Part shown: piece by piece, positions 11,001 through 21,549 of the stretch
Layout: every line of letters starts with the position of its first letter
Numbering within the stretch: position 1 is the first letter of the stretch
Assembly: GCA_009829735.1 (NCBI GenBank)
Contig: CM020619.1
Location: forward strand, 15,319,816-15,383,815
Source of the DNA: Pyropia yezoensis
Lineage: Eukaryota > Rhodophyta > Bangiophyceae > Bangiales > Bangiaceae
Length of the DNA stretch: 64,000 nt
Direction: 5' to 3'
Position numbers and translations under genes: made by a program
The notes under the pieces: generated by a model
The model's input: the letters and a program-made list of their open reading frames with translations, nothing else
Databases searched by the model: none
Told to the model about the DNA's origin: nothing

Positions 11001-11883
11001 GGCGGTTGCCGAAAATATGTTAACGTCGTCTAAGCAGACTAGGCAAACTTGCCACTTGAGTCCGGACAGGATAATGTCCAGGGCTCGTTGGAAAGTTGCC
11101 GGCGCGTTGGTCAAGCCGAATGGCATCGTTGACCAGTCGAAGATGCCGTAGTGCGTCGTGAAGGCCGTTTTTTCTTGGTCCTCGTTTCGCAGGGGTACTT
11201 GCCAATACGCGGCAGTGCAGTCGAGAGACGTGAAGACCTTGGCGTCTCCGAGGGAGTCAAGGCAGTCCTCCATACAAGGAAGTGGGTACGCATCCTTCTT
11301 GGTGACACTGTTCAATCTTCCCGTTCTTCTTCGGGACAATGACGACGGAACTGGCCCAGTCACTGTGGCTTGGTTTGATAACCTTGGGCTTCAACATCTT
11401 GTTGATCTGGTCGACGATGATCGCCCGTTTGAACGCACCGCTTCGGTATGGTTGAGCTCGTATGGGGGCGACCCCTGGTGGGGTGACGATGGCATGCTCA
11501 GTAGCGTGTATGACTTCGAGAGTCCCGTCCCACATCTTGCCGTGTTTGGCTAGCATCGTCTTGATTTGCGCATGCAAATACTCTGGCGCATCTTGAAGGT
11601 CGATGTCGTCGAGTGATGGTTTTGTTCGCTCGTCCTTCGGCGCCGCCGGGTCGTCTTTCTCCGTTGAAGCCGTGAGTACTTTACCGAGGTGTTGTTCGGC
11701 GAACGCCACGATGCTGCCCTTGCGGATGATGGTCATGTCTGGCCCAAAGTTGCACACCTTCACCAGGAATGGTTCGTTCGGGTTGACTGTTGCAACTCCT
11801 CGGGCAATTGCCATTGACTTGTGTCTGCAAAGACGTGCGTTTGGCTGCTGCGTAACCAGGCCGGGGACTTCACATCTGACCAT
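8044..11883 (-). pseudogene. B1 pol: RT, RNase H, integrase, chromodomain
   Basis: Read from 11883 down. The RT N-terminus ends near 11300, where about eight codons (the FCVDYR region) appear deleted. RT continues to about 10840 in another frame with fingers/palm motifs (SLDCTAAYWQVPL, MPFGLTNAPATFQ) and CLDD at the catalytic site (Cys codon 11036-11034) instead of YxDD. After a frameshift, RNase H has DVDASAYQLG and a DHQSL Asp. The integrase has an HHCC zinc finger (CTTCAQNR) and the DDE residues in SIDILGPLP, LSDQGPQF and NGQVERYN. Nonsense codons lie at 9372-9370 (TAG) and 8814-8812 (TAA). The chromodomain (EFKVRWYDYTPKDDTWEPVE) lies just after 8796 and is followed by about 200 further residues. 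The enzyme would copy and insert the element, but this copy is dead. Confidence 0.9.
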
Positions 11884-12135
11884 GATCCATTGTTCCGTCT
11901 TGCCGTTGATTTGTGTTTGCTTACACGCGCGGACCTTGGATGATCCTTCGGACCATTAAGGTTCCATAACATTGTTGTACTGGATGCCCAAGATGGGGGA
12001 GTGAGCCGTCGAACGATCGTTCGAGGATTGCCAAACGATACGTTTGAGTCGGGGCCAAATTGCCTCCACGTGCTTGTCCACAAACTCGGTGCCGAGGATG
12101 CATTTGACCGACAGGTTCGGGGTAACGTAGAAACG

Positions 12136-12585
12136 TTAAAAGGCTTGAACCCCCCCGGTGTCGATGAACAGGTGGATGCCTTGTGGCGCGTTGATCGTTT
12201 GCACATTGGCATCAACCATGTGCGGGGCATTGTGCAGAGTTGTCGCGTGGTCACGCCAATGTGGCGGCAAGACATCCGGTCGGATGAGGTTGACACCTGC
12301 CCCGGTGTCAAGTATGAGCCTGAAGCTTCGCGTCTTCGCTAGCTCAGTGCCGATACAGGCTGCGATCTCATAGTGCCGATGGGCTTTGCTTAGGATCTTG
12401 GTGATCTTGCGTCTTGCGGGTCGTTTGGGCAAGGGTGTGTCGGGGACACTGCCCGCCGGTCCTCGACTTACTCGTTTTTGAGTCAGCCTTGCCGTCACCA
12501 ACGTCATCGCTCTCGTCCTCGTCCGAGTCTGGGAGGACTTCGTTCTCGACGATAGCGTTGATTTGGTTGCGGACCGAGTCGTCAA
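12136..12585 (-). pseudogene. B1 aspartic protease region
   Basis: The frame contains LILDTGAGVNLIRPDVLP, the active-site motif of retroviral-type aspartic proteases (DTGA), which would process Gag-Pol. The frame stops at 12136, before the flap region. The sequence on to the RT continues in other frames (12311-11760), so one or more frameshifts separate protease from RT. Its upstream part overlaps the end of the Gag zinc-knuckle frame. Confidence 0.8.
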
Positions 12586-13066
12586 TGAGCGCCATCACTC
12601 TTGCTTTGCGTCGTTTACGACGGGGCTTTGGGCACTGAGAGGCAAAGTGCCCAGGCTCGTTACAGTTGTAACAAATGTCGGTAGCCCGCGGCCTCGGGGT
12701 GTCCGTTCGAGCGACCTTAATAAGCGCATAAGGTCGGTCGACCGTCCGAGTTGGGGGGGGTGTTGCAGGGCTCGAGTCGATTTGACTAACGTTGATGAGG
12801 GGCGGGCGACTGGCCTTGATTGACTGACGCAGTCGGTTCGCGCCCTCCCAGAACCCTTGGGCAACCGCAACCGTGTCTGCCATGGGGCGATCTGGGAACT
12901 GGCTGTCTAGAACACGGACGTTCGGCTTGATCAGGTCGGAGAGACCGTTGATGAAAACATCTTTCACATCTTGAGCGGAGAAGAGGCCACAGAGGCGGTC
13001 GCGTGATGCTTCCACGCGGGTGCCGAACACGCGTGGGACCTCCGTGTCCAGTTGGGTCTGTAGCAT
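12368..13066 (-). pseudogene. B1 gag, C-terminal part with zinc knuckle
   Basis: The frame has the capsid C-terminal segment (DVKDVFINGLSDLIKPNV) and then a CCHC zinc knuckle, CYNCNEPGHFASQCP, followed by the basic stretch KPRRKRRKAR, typical for nucleocapsid RNA binding. It was originally joined to the capsid frame at 13205-13756. A small tRNA-like insertion (13116-13266) and further indels now separate them. Confidence 0.88.
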
Positions 13067-13115
13067 AATACATAATCACCGATCGGCTTACCTAAAAGGT
13101 AGGTACTCGTAATGA

Positions 13116-13266
13116 GATGGGGCCAAAACCTCAAATCTGGCTCGAGATGTCAAGGGATTTCCCCCGGTTGCCTAGTGGTTTGAGCGCGCCATTCCGCTTA
13201 CTTCTCAAGGGCCCGGGTTCGATTCCGACTCTCCGATATCTACTTTTTCGTTATTCCACAGGGTCA
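13116..13266 (+). mobile_element. Possible tRNA-derived SINE-like insertion in B1 gag
   Basis: The 151 bp lie between two 9-bp direct repeats, TCGTAATGA (13107-13115 and 13267-13275). Inside, on the plus strand, are an A-box-like segment (13166-13188, TTGCCTAGTGGTTTGAGC), a perfect Pol III B box GGTTCGATTCC (13216-13226) and a TTTTT terminator (13244-13248). The spacing fits a tRNA, but acceptor and T stems pair poorly, so it is probably a tRNA-derived element or decayed tRNA rather than a working tRNA gene. It interrupts the gag frame. Confidence 0.5.
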
Positions 13267-13756
13267 TCGTAATGATGTCATGGTACGCCGTTGCCAAAGC
13301 GGCATGAGTTGCGTATTTCTTGAGAAGCCAGTTGACTCCTTCACCATATGTGGTAAGTTTGTAGTGCTTGCCACGAACAATCGTGTTGACCGCGCTAGCG
13401 AATGAGCGCTTAGCGGCTCCCGCCAGCCGGAAGGCAATGAGTGGGAACGCCCGACCGTGGGTCAACCCTGCTGCATCACAGGCTCTGCGGAACGTCGTGA
13501 GGAAGGTGAAGACACCCAGGGGGTCTCCACCGTTGAAGGTCTCTTGTCCTTGGAACGCGCCATCGAGACGCTTGTTCATCTTGCTTGCATCTCTCACCAT
13601 AGATGGTGTATACTTAGTGCTCCGTCGGAGAAGGAAGTAGGTCCGGTAGTCCAAGAGTGACTTAAAGCGGCTGTTGCCGGGTCTAATGACCATCTTACGA
13701 TCGCCCAACTCCGTGGGTCTGGAGTGGGCCGCGGGTCGGCGCCGGTGCCTGCGCAC
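13205..13756 (-). pseudogene. B1 gag capsid domain
   Basis: The frame contains a Gypsy-type capsid segment (FNGGDPLGVFTFLTTFRRAC, then RAFPLIAFRLAGAAKRSF and VNWLLKKYATHAALATAY). The same pattern is recognisable in family A Gag (WDGTPPLRVFEFLRRFTKAC). Its end is made of inserted tRNA-like sequence, so the last ~18 residues are not original Gag. Confidence 0.85.
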
Positions 13757-13985
13757 ACGTCGACGGTGTGCGTCCGAGATATCCGTAGTGGATTCCGTGC
13801 TTGACGAGCTCGGGCTTGACGGTGGGGTGGGGTCCCGGCCACCGTCATCAGTTTCGTCTGAAGACGAGGAAGACGAGGATGATGACTTGTCGGATGACAG
13901 CCCATCATCAGCGGATGATGCGTCTCCCTCCCGTGCGTCATGACGCTTAGTCGTGGCCTTTGCTTTAAGGTCCTCGACCTGGTGC

Positions 13986-14423
13986 TCAAGCGCGCGGATC
14001 CGGCGATTCTTCGACTGAAGATTGCCAAATGGGCAGACTTGCCTGAGAGGCCACTTGGGTCTTCAGCTTCAGGTCCATCTTGCCCATCAGCTGTCGGGTC
14101 GACGTCGTCCGTTGACGAGACGTCTCATTTGAGGGTGGCTTTCTCAGCTCCTCAAGAGTAGTTGCCAGTCTGGTGTTAGACTCCTCCAACGCCTTGTTGG
14201 TAACTTCTTGGGCCTCAAGACGGTCGCGAAGTGCCTCCACCACCGCCTTCAAGCTCTCCAACTTGGAGGTAGTGACATCCTCCGAGTCGGGGTTGGGGGG
14301 GGTAACTTCAGGGGCCGGCGGGCGGTTTGTTCCGCTCCCTCCGCCTGGTGGCGTGTAACCCGAAGGCAGGGCGATCCCCTTACCCTTCGAGCGCCGAGCG
14401 CCATCAGGAGCTCCCGAAGCCAT
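13986..14423 (-). pseudogene. B1 gag N-terminus
   Basis: Starts at ATG 14423. Its first residues (MASGAPDGARRSKGKGIALP) match the fragment at 44129-43926. A coiled-coil-like stretch follows (SLKAVVEALRDRLEAQEVTNKALEESN). Frameshifts near 14090 separate it from the capsid frame. Confidence 0.8.
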
Positions 14424-14623
14424 ATGGCAACCCGGCGTAACATGTGTCGGCGCGCTCCGCGTCACCGACCAAAAGGTCCTTGTGGCCCGACGCCCGGCGT
14501 CGTCCAGCCTTCACCAATCGGTGTAGTCGCCCAGCAACACCCGATCGAGAGATCGTCAACACGCCGCCACAAGGCACCGAGGAACACGTACGAGCGTACG
14601 GCAGCACCGCACACGAGCAGTAA

Positions 14624-14641
14624 TCCCCTGCTGCTCCACCA
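14624..14641 (-). promoter_or_regulatory. B1 primer-binding site
   Basis: On the element's sense strand, TGGTGGAGCAGCAGGGGA begins 1 nt after the 5' LTR. It is complementary to a tRNA 3' end finishing in CTGCTCCACCA and would prime minus-strand DNA synthesis. The same 18 bases occur in A1 and B3. Confidence 0.85.
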
Positions 14642-14642
14642 A

Positions 14643-15048
14643 TGTGGAATAAGTGTTGACCAATAAAAGGATATGGGACCGACCGACGCCCGGAAGGCAA
14701 AGAGACAGCTATTACCGTAAAGGCAAAGAAGACAATCCTTTAGATCTCAGACGTTCGATGGGGAGCAAGCCGGCCGAACGGCGGCGGCGAGCCCCCACGT
14801 CGCAGATAAGGGCGAAATAACATGCTGGTCGAGAGACCGAGCGGAGGCCGGACGGCCGATCGCTACGAGCATGGCAATCAACATAAAAGATCCCTCTAAG
14901 GCAAAGACAGATAAACAATAGAAAACAAAAGTAGTCCCCCAAAGGGCGAGCTACAAGTGGGCCCATACCGACAAGGTTGGGGCCACCAGTCAGGGGGGCT
15001 ACTAGCCAGACAATACCGGAATTCGGTACAAAGGGCGGATATGCTACA
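14643..15048 (-). repeat. B1 5' LTR
   Basis: 406 bp, ends TGTGGAATAAG and GGATATGCTACA. It differs from the 3' LTR at about 11 sites plus one G insertion. Confidence 0.92.
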
Positions 15049-15053
15049 GCTGG
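15049..15053 (+). repeat. Target site duplication of B1, right copy
   Basis: GCTGG, identical to 6022-6026. The interrupted plus-strand frame resumes directly after it and runs to a stop at 15170-15172. Confidence 0.9.
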
Positions 15054-15614
15054 CAGCGGGTAGATTCTCTCTCCTCCAGGCGATGGCAATTCAAATGACT
15101 CCGAAGCTGTGCCCCAAGCACCTGGCAGCTCTTGTGCTTTCGCTGTTCATGAGGGGGCTGCCGCTGCTCTGATGGTCGCTTCTTCTCGAGCGGCATTGAG
15201 AGGTCTTTATGGATGGGCTGTAGACAGTCGGTGAGCTCTACTCCTTCTTTCCCGTCTATGGTCAAGCCACTGTCGGCGACATGGGGTATGACATTTCCGA
15301 AAATCTTCTTTCCTTCAAGACGGTGCGGTACAAAACGTTGCGCGGCTGAAGTCGGCCAGGTAGTTGCCTTCAACGGGCATCAATGTACCAAAGCGCTGCG
15401 GGGGCTTCCTAGAATTGCCCTTTGTGCTACCCAGCACACACGTTGCACGGGTTATGGCGTTTGAAGACACCTTCGCTCATTCTTCATCCCTGGTCGACCG
15501 GCCCATCACTGCCGAGGGGCTTGAGCCTGAGTTCTGCGACACCCCATTCTGAGCAGCCCGCATCGCGGCAATGGCAGGCTCACCAATGTTGACGCAGCTC
15601 TCACTTAAAGGCAA
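15054..15614 (+). pseudogene. Right flank of the ORF interrupted by B1
   Basis: The frame that was cut at 6026 continues here for about 40 codons (GRFSLLQAMAIQMTPKL and onward) and stops at 15170-15172. The remainder up to 15614 has no recognisable domain. It is likely spacer or decayed coding sequence of the same DNA transposon. Confidence 0.4.
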
Positions 15615-16400
15615 TTGTTTCTCACTGGCGACCGCGCGGACGTTCTTCTCGCGAATGGGTCAATCCTGAAAGACCTGCCCGTGGGAGGTGGCCTCTTCGC
15701 AGATCAGTCGGCTGGGATAGCACCTGATGACGGAGTGCACGCCGGCGACTTTCTCTGTGACTTAGGCATGGGAGGTGCAGCCGGGGGGGTTCTTCAAGTA
15801 CGCTTTTGGCGTGTGCAGGACCACCCAGTTCTGTGCTGGCGTGTGCACGGGTGCGCCCTGCAGGGCGTGCAACGTTTGATTTTACGTGCTCGACGAGCAG
15901 CTGGGGTACCGGCGCGCACTCCGCGGAAGAAACCTCTCCGTTGGGTAGGCTCCGACGGCGTCCCCATCATTCGGGTGTGCCTGGCGTTCTACACGGATGA
16001 CCTCGTGGAGCGGCTGATGCATTCCGCGTGGCTTCGCGGGGCGTACATATGCTATACGTCGTGGCCTCTCGCCAGGCGGACAAGCCGGCACGCAGAGCGG
16101 ACGATTTCGGTCGTGCCTCCCGACGTAGACTCTGACCAAGTCTTACGCGCAATCAAAGCGGACCTTGGGGACTATGTACAAGAGGCCAAGAGCTGCCACC
16201 TCATGGGACACGCAGCACACACCCCCTGCACGCTCTGTACATACGAGACCCCTAATGTACCTGATAGCCGCTTTGCGAAGGTGGGGTCGTCGGCGGATAT
16301 CTCTTTGATGCGCACATCGGCTCGGGCACTAGCCGTGGCGCAGGCGGCGCGTGCCGCTCTGAGCGGAGAATGTGAGCCATGCTCTTCCAGCGATTCATAG
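15615..16400 (+). pseudogene. Tnp2-like transposase fragment
   Basis: The tail of a 261-codon frame shows an order of motifs seen in Tnp2/CACTA-related transposases: a catalytic-type YTDD (IIRVCLAFYTDDLVERLM), a Gly-Ala-Tyr segment, a basic patch, VPPDVDSDQVLRAIKADLG, then a His/Cys cluster (CHLMGHAAHTPCTLCTYE) that resembles the GH...C..C zinc-type motif of the family. The start codon is not ATG and the N-terminal half is compositionally odd, so the gene is probably broken. Assignment is from motif order only. Confidence 0.5.
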
Positions 16401-16993
16401 ATGGAGTGTACCTACGGTCCCGCCCCTCTGACCCTTGGCCTTCCCTCCATTAGCCGACAGCCTCGCTTAAGTGGTGCGGGCCTGCATAGACGGGGTCGAT
16501 GGCGGGGTGGGACGGTTTGAGGGGGACTGATGCAGGGGTGAGGGGATGTGGTGGGTCGCCTGGGGTCGGAAAAAAAGAAATGTGCCTCAACGACTCAGAG
16601 AGGATGATTTTCGTCCTCGACTCAAAGTTGCGTCTTATTCGTTGGTTGTATGCAGGACGATCTTCTCTGTGATGGCGCTACAGCGCGGAGTACCAACGAG
16701 GGGCAGGAAAGAAAAAAAGGGGAATATTTATGTGTACGATCTTTACTGTGCAACATTAGCGTACAGCCTAGTGGTTATAGGCCACCGATGGGTTGAGTGC
16801 CACCGTCGTGACCGAGGTGGCCTGAAATCGAAATTCGTCGGGAGAATACTATAAGAGATGCGTTCTAAGATGCATTCCGCGGGTTACGAGTTCTGCGCAA
16901 GGTTGAGATAAAGTCGAGAGATGCGAGGTCGGCAGTTGTGCGTAACAGTTGTGAGCGATGCTCCGTAAGCCGTCAAGAGTACGGAGAACAGGC
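16401..16993. other. No gene seen
   Basis: Spacer between the plus-strand and minus-strand transposase remnants. Nothing recognisable. Confidence 0.4.
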
Positions 16994-18166
16994 TCAACCC
17001 GACAAACGGGGGGGAGAATTCAAGGGCATGTGACACTCGGCTGTGCGTGCCAGCCTTTCATGACGGACAGCGTCGTCAAAGAAATAAAAGTAGTAGCGCG
17101 GCAATGCAGCGACAAATCCCGTCCTCGAATGATTTTTTTGCTTATCCTGTCGGTCAAGCAGTTCTCCTCTGTCGACTGCGTGGCAGCCATGGTGGGGGAC
17201 CTCCACACGGGTCACCCACTAATGGCGGGACACATGTACGCCCTGCCAAGTACGTGCAACTTGCCATTCGCACTGTGGGTTATATGGATAGGAGAGCTCA
17301 TCTGGCCGCCCTCGTCACACGCGTGCAAAGCCAGTGAGCGCCGCACACCGTCTGACAACGTCAATGACATTGTGTGGCTTGCGTTTACAGTCCACAGGGA
17401 GGCGTCAGACGAATCATACGGGTGCACGATACCCACAGCCATCCCATTGGCGTTCGTATAAAACGCCTCAACAAGGAAGACGCGAACAGTGGGCCCGGGA
17501 TCACTTGCCTTCTCAAAGCCGGCGACACGAACAATGGACGCTCCCACGGCGATGTCGTGTCACAGGACAGACACAGTGTCTCCCACGCGCAGATAATCAG
17601 CTGCACCACGCGTGGCACCCCTTCGCCACGAGATGGAAAAATTCGAGTGACAGTGGTGGCGAGCGACGGTCAAGGCTCTGGCTGGAACCGCGTCGTTCGT
17701 CACCTTGCTATCGGCCGCCAGCGCTGCCCCTTCATCGTGTACAGAGGTAGAACCTGTTTGACCTGCTTTACGATGACCACTTGACCCCAGAAGTGTGACG
17801 GCAGGTTGATCTGGGTGGGCTCCATTACAATGCGCGAGAAGCACTCCGTCTCGAGCATGCGGAACATGGCTGCCCGCGCGTCGTTATGCCCATTACCCTG
17901 CACTGCCGCCCGCTTCAGTACACCTCGCGCAAGCGGTGAAGGTTGGGCTTATCAATGAGGGACACCAACTGAACAGTTTCGTCGTCTGTACGGCGCATAC
18001 TGGCATCAACACAAGCTAAAAACTCGGACGCCAGGACTTGAAGGGCTGCGACGGCCGGTGCCCGGCGACATGCATCGACTCCATCCAAGTCAGCGCGCGG
18101 AGCGAAATACGTCGCCCGCACCAAATTGACGAGCAGGGTGAGGATGTAAAGCACGTCTTGTAACAC
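16994..18166 (-). pseudogene. Tnp2-like transposase, C-terminal part, broken
   Basis: Read on the minus strand, three frames join in order. 18166-17915 ends with SLIDKPNLHRLREVY. 17903-17700 has GHNDARAAMFRMLETECFSRI after a segment reading LKRAAVQGN. 17547-17212 is preceded by DYLRVGDTVSVL and holds a beta-rich tail with VRVFLVEAFYTN. This order (KPNLH..., then ...LKRA..., then a small VGD-type domain) is usual for the C-terminal half of Tnp2-like transposases. At least two frameshifts break it. It is opposite in strand to the 15615-16400 fragment, so these are either two copies or an inverted piece. Confidence 0.45.
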
Positions 18167-18909
18167 AGTGCCTCATACGGCAGAATAGTATGCTGACTTC
18201 TGTTTCGAAGCTACCTGGATAGATCCCGAAGTAAGACCGACGCACCTATTGCTATCACATCTGCCAATGGCACAACACTTGCACAGTGAAACCAGTTCAT
18301 ACGATGTCTGAACCTTCTACCATTGTATCTGGTCGTTGATGGCCAGACCCATTCACAAAATCTATTGCTCACCGACATGGAAGTATCAACCAATCAAGGA
18401 TATATCAGTTTGTGCGCTTATCACGCATTTCAATACATTGCCGATCATGTAATATGTCGATTTCTTTATCGGTATATTTCTATCGAAAACTTGATGTGCT
18501 GCGCAGTCTCCGTGCACACCCAGTCGACCGACCACGCACAGGGTTGAAAGGTCATAGTTATCATGTCATCCTCGTCACCACGGACAAGGTCAGCCATCTC
18601 CAGTCGGCCTGTGCTTCCATTTAACACGTGTCAAAAAACGTGGCAATAGTTATCATTTGATACTTTTGATCATTATCGCATAATTTTACTAACAATCAAT
18701 ATAGCCCCCAGCACGGCGCAAAGGGGGCTGAGAGCGAAGCTTTTTCAGAGGAGCGCCAAAATACATCCAGTATTCGAGGAGAAAAATTGGCAGTACTGAG
18801 CCTGCGGGAACAGCCCGCTCTAAATACATATAATTAGCGGCCACGTGTATTCCTACCGATTGTGTCCATGACCTGCGCCGCCGGCCTCATCCGCCCTCGC
18901 CGCGACGAC
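18167..18909. other. AT-rich stretch, no gene
   Basis: Markedly AT-rich for this window, especially 18400-18720. It may be the non-coding end of the DNA transposon. Around 18750-18830 a motif TCAGAGG...CCAAAATAC...TATT..GAG recurs in similar form at 45256-45292. Confidence 0.4.
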
Positions 18910-19520
18910 GCCCCGCCGCCACCGTCTGTGCCGCGCGCCTTTCTCGTCGCGGCCGGCGCCCTTGTCCGCCACTGTTGGCGCCGCGCGCCTCGCTCGCGGC
19001 CGCTTCCATGCGCCGCCACCGTCGGTGCCCCCCGCCACCACTGTCGCTGGCGCCTGTCCCTGCCGTCACCCCTGGTGGGGCCCGTCCCCCCCGTCGCTGC
19101 CCTCTCCCTCGGCCGTCACCGTTGGTGTCGCCCGCGTCCCCCGTCGCAGGTCTCTCCCTCGGCCGTCACCGTTGGTGCAGCCGGCCTCCCCCGTCGCTCG
19201 CCCCGCCCTCGGCCATCATCGTCGGTGCCGCCCGCCTCTCCCGTCGCTGCCCCCCTCCGTCGGCCGTCACTGTTGGTGCCGCCCGCCTCCTCCGTCGTCG
19301 CCCCCTCCCTCGGTCGTCATCGTCGGTGACGCGTGCCTCCTCCGTCGCTGCCCTCTCCCCCGGGCCGCCATCATTGCTGCCACCCGCCTCTTCTGTCGCC
19401 TCCCCCTCCCTCGGCCGCCATCATTGTTCCTGCGCGTCTCCTTTGTCGCGTCCGCCTCCCTCGGTCACCACCGCTCGTGCGGCGTTTCTCCCCCGTCGCC
19501 CTCGCCTCCCTCTGCTGCCA
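18910..19520. repeat. Minisatellite, 50-51-bp period
   Basis: The phrase GGCCGTCACCGTTGGTG and its variants recur at 19111, 19161, 19211, 19262, 19312, 19363 and 19413. The spacing is therefore 50 or 51 bp, with more divergent units at each end, giving about ten units. The non-triplet period argues against coding. Pro/Arg-rich frames over it are artefacts. Confidence 0.85.
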
Positions 19521-21549
19521 CCGCCGGCGGCTCTCACCTTGTCGGTGACTGAGGGAGGTGATGGGCTGCGGGGGGTGGTGGTGAAGGACTGCGGGGGGGA
19601 TGGTGTGGGTACATGACACAAACGGCGCCAACCCACGCCGCGTGCTGCGGGGCACCGCATGTGCACAAGTGCACAGAGGTGCGTGGGAGCGCTCGGCAAG
19701 AGGGGCCGCAGAACACTCAAGGAGGGGCATCCGGAGCACCAGCACCCTGGCTCTGCCCGAGTTGTGGGAGGGGGGGGGACCAGCCCTGGCACTCCGGCGC
19801 AGAGGGGGCCGCGGGCGCCCTCCCGTGGGCCCACGGGCGTGGAACATGCCTGCGCCCAAACTGTGCGAGGAGGGGGGCCCCGCCGCGTTGGGACCGGTGG
19901 GGGCGGCCTCAGAACGTGGTGCTCGCGCGGGGAGCCATGCCGAGATTCCACATGAGGCTGCCGCGCCTCGCCACACCAAGATTCCACATACGCGGATGTG
20001 CGTGCTCCAGCAACAGTACTTTTCAAGAAAGACCGAGGAAATTGCAAGTACTTGCTTGGTGAACGGCAAACTTCGAACGACGTTCGCCGTCTATTCGCCG
20101 TCCAATCATGTCGCAGCGCCGGAGAACGTGCGGCTCAGAGCTATTCAAGCTTCCCGTGCCCGACCCTCCAATTGACCAATCAGCGCCCCTATTGACGTCA
20201 AGCTGAGGGCGACTGTGAGCCACGAATCGACGTTAAGGGTGTCCATCTCGTATAGTAGCTTCGCTAATCGATGGTTTCTTGAAATACAACAACCCTGACC
20301 ACACAGCTTAATTCTTGAGACTCGCCACCCGCGACCCACTGGCGTCGCCCACCGGCGCGTCAGAAAAGTCGGCCGCCCCTCTGGCTGCTGACGTCGCAGC
20401 TCGTCGGCGCTCTCGTCGCGTCACGGGTGACCCTCCTTGCACGGACGGCGGGCGGGGGCGGGGAGGGCCGGGACGCTCCACCCCTGTCGGCAAGGCGGGT
20501 AGAGCTGCCGTGGTGTGCCCGGCGCGGTAGGCGGGGTCAAGGCTTACGTTGCCTGCGGCGGATCCCTGCGTCGCTCATCATGGAGGAAAACCAGAAACAG
20601 AAATGATCGTGGCCGTTCCCTACATAGGAGATTCATGTGCCTCGGCGGCCTGCGGTCGTCACCGTCGTGCCACCGCCGCTCCACGAGGAAACAAGAGGGG
20701 GAAGCGTGCGTCTTTCTCTTTGCGTCAGGTTGCGGGCGTTGCTTCTCGGGAATCACGGCAGCAGCGTCCGTATCGACGTCGGCGACCGAATGCCACACTG
20801 GGGGGGGTGAGGGAAGCCACGCAGGGGGTGGCAATCACCCCCTCTGAAGGGCAAAGGGGGGGGCGGGTGGGGACGAGGCCAGGGACCTGCAGGGGCGCAC
20901 GCACCGGAAGGACAGACGGTAGATTCGCGGCCGGCGCGACTGGGCAGTGGGCGTAAGGGTCGTCACCACCTCGCGCATAACCCCGGGTATGACGCTACGA
21001 CGCGGTGCTAGCCTGTCATCGACGGAGTACTAGCGGCGGCGGCACCCCACTCATCGCTCACGGAATGGCGGCGCCACTCCGCAGGCACACCCAGCAGCTT
21101 TCTTCCACAGGCATGTGGGTTGCAAGGGAACAAAACAAGCGCAAAATACACAACGGCAAACCAGAGCAGCGAGCTACGAGCACAGAACGGCACATGCCTG
21201 CGCCGCGGCACGCCGCCCTGACGAAAGCCACACCGTCTCCCCCCCACCGCCGCTGTACCCCCTGCTCAGTGGCAGACGCCCCTGCTGCTCGCCGAGAGCA
21301 ACCAGTAACCGGCGTCAGGTGTGGTAGGGTAGACCAGTGCCACGTCTCCATAAGCTGCGCTTGCGCGGCCATGGCCTACATCCACACCGCTCCTCCAGCA
21401 AGCGGGGAAACTGACGTCCGCCACAGCCATCGCACTTGCGCTCACCTGCACCCTCGCGCACGTCGCACCATCCTTGCCCTACGAGCGCGCGCTTCGCGCC
21501 CGCCGTCGGTCTCTCCTACCCGCCCACGAGGCGGCCACCGCCACCAGCC
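19521..21549. other. No gene seen
   Basis: GC-rich DNA with overlapping frames on both strands but no recognisable domain, splice structure or RNA gene. CCAAT-type ATTGACCAATCAGC lies near 20170. Confidence 0.4.

Larger units (their letters stand above)
6027..15048 (-). mobile_element. Ty3/Gypsy chromovirus B1, complete but inactive
   Basis: The element lies in minus orientation and has two ~406-bp LTRs (TGTGGA...GCTACA), a primer-binding site, gag, protease, RT, RNase H, integrase and a chromodomain in the usual Gypsy order. Perfect 5-bp GCTGG duplications flank it. By eye the LTRs differ at about 11 positions plus one indel, roughly 3%, so the insertion is not recent. Coding parts carry frameshifts, a small deletion and nonsense codons, so it cannot move on its own. 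It inserted into the ORF ending at 6026. About 1.6 kb between the chromodomain and the 3' LTR is non-coding and partly tandemly repeated. Confidence 0.93.

Noticed and set aside
13160..13235. A functional tRNA gene
   Set aside because: A and B boxes and a terminator are present, but the acceptor and T stems have several mismatches.
18862..19616. Pro/Arg-rich proteins over the minisatellite
   Set aside because: The 50-51-bp period is not a multiple of three and frames drift; no ATG context or domain.
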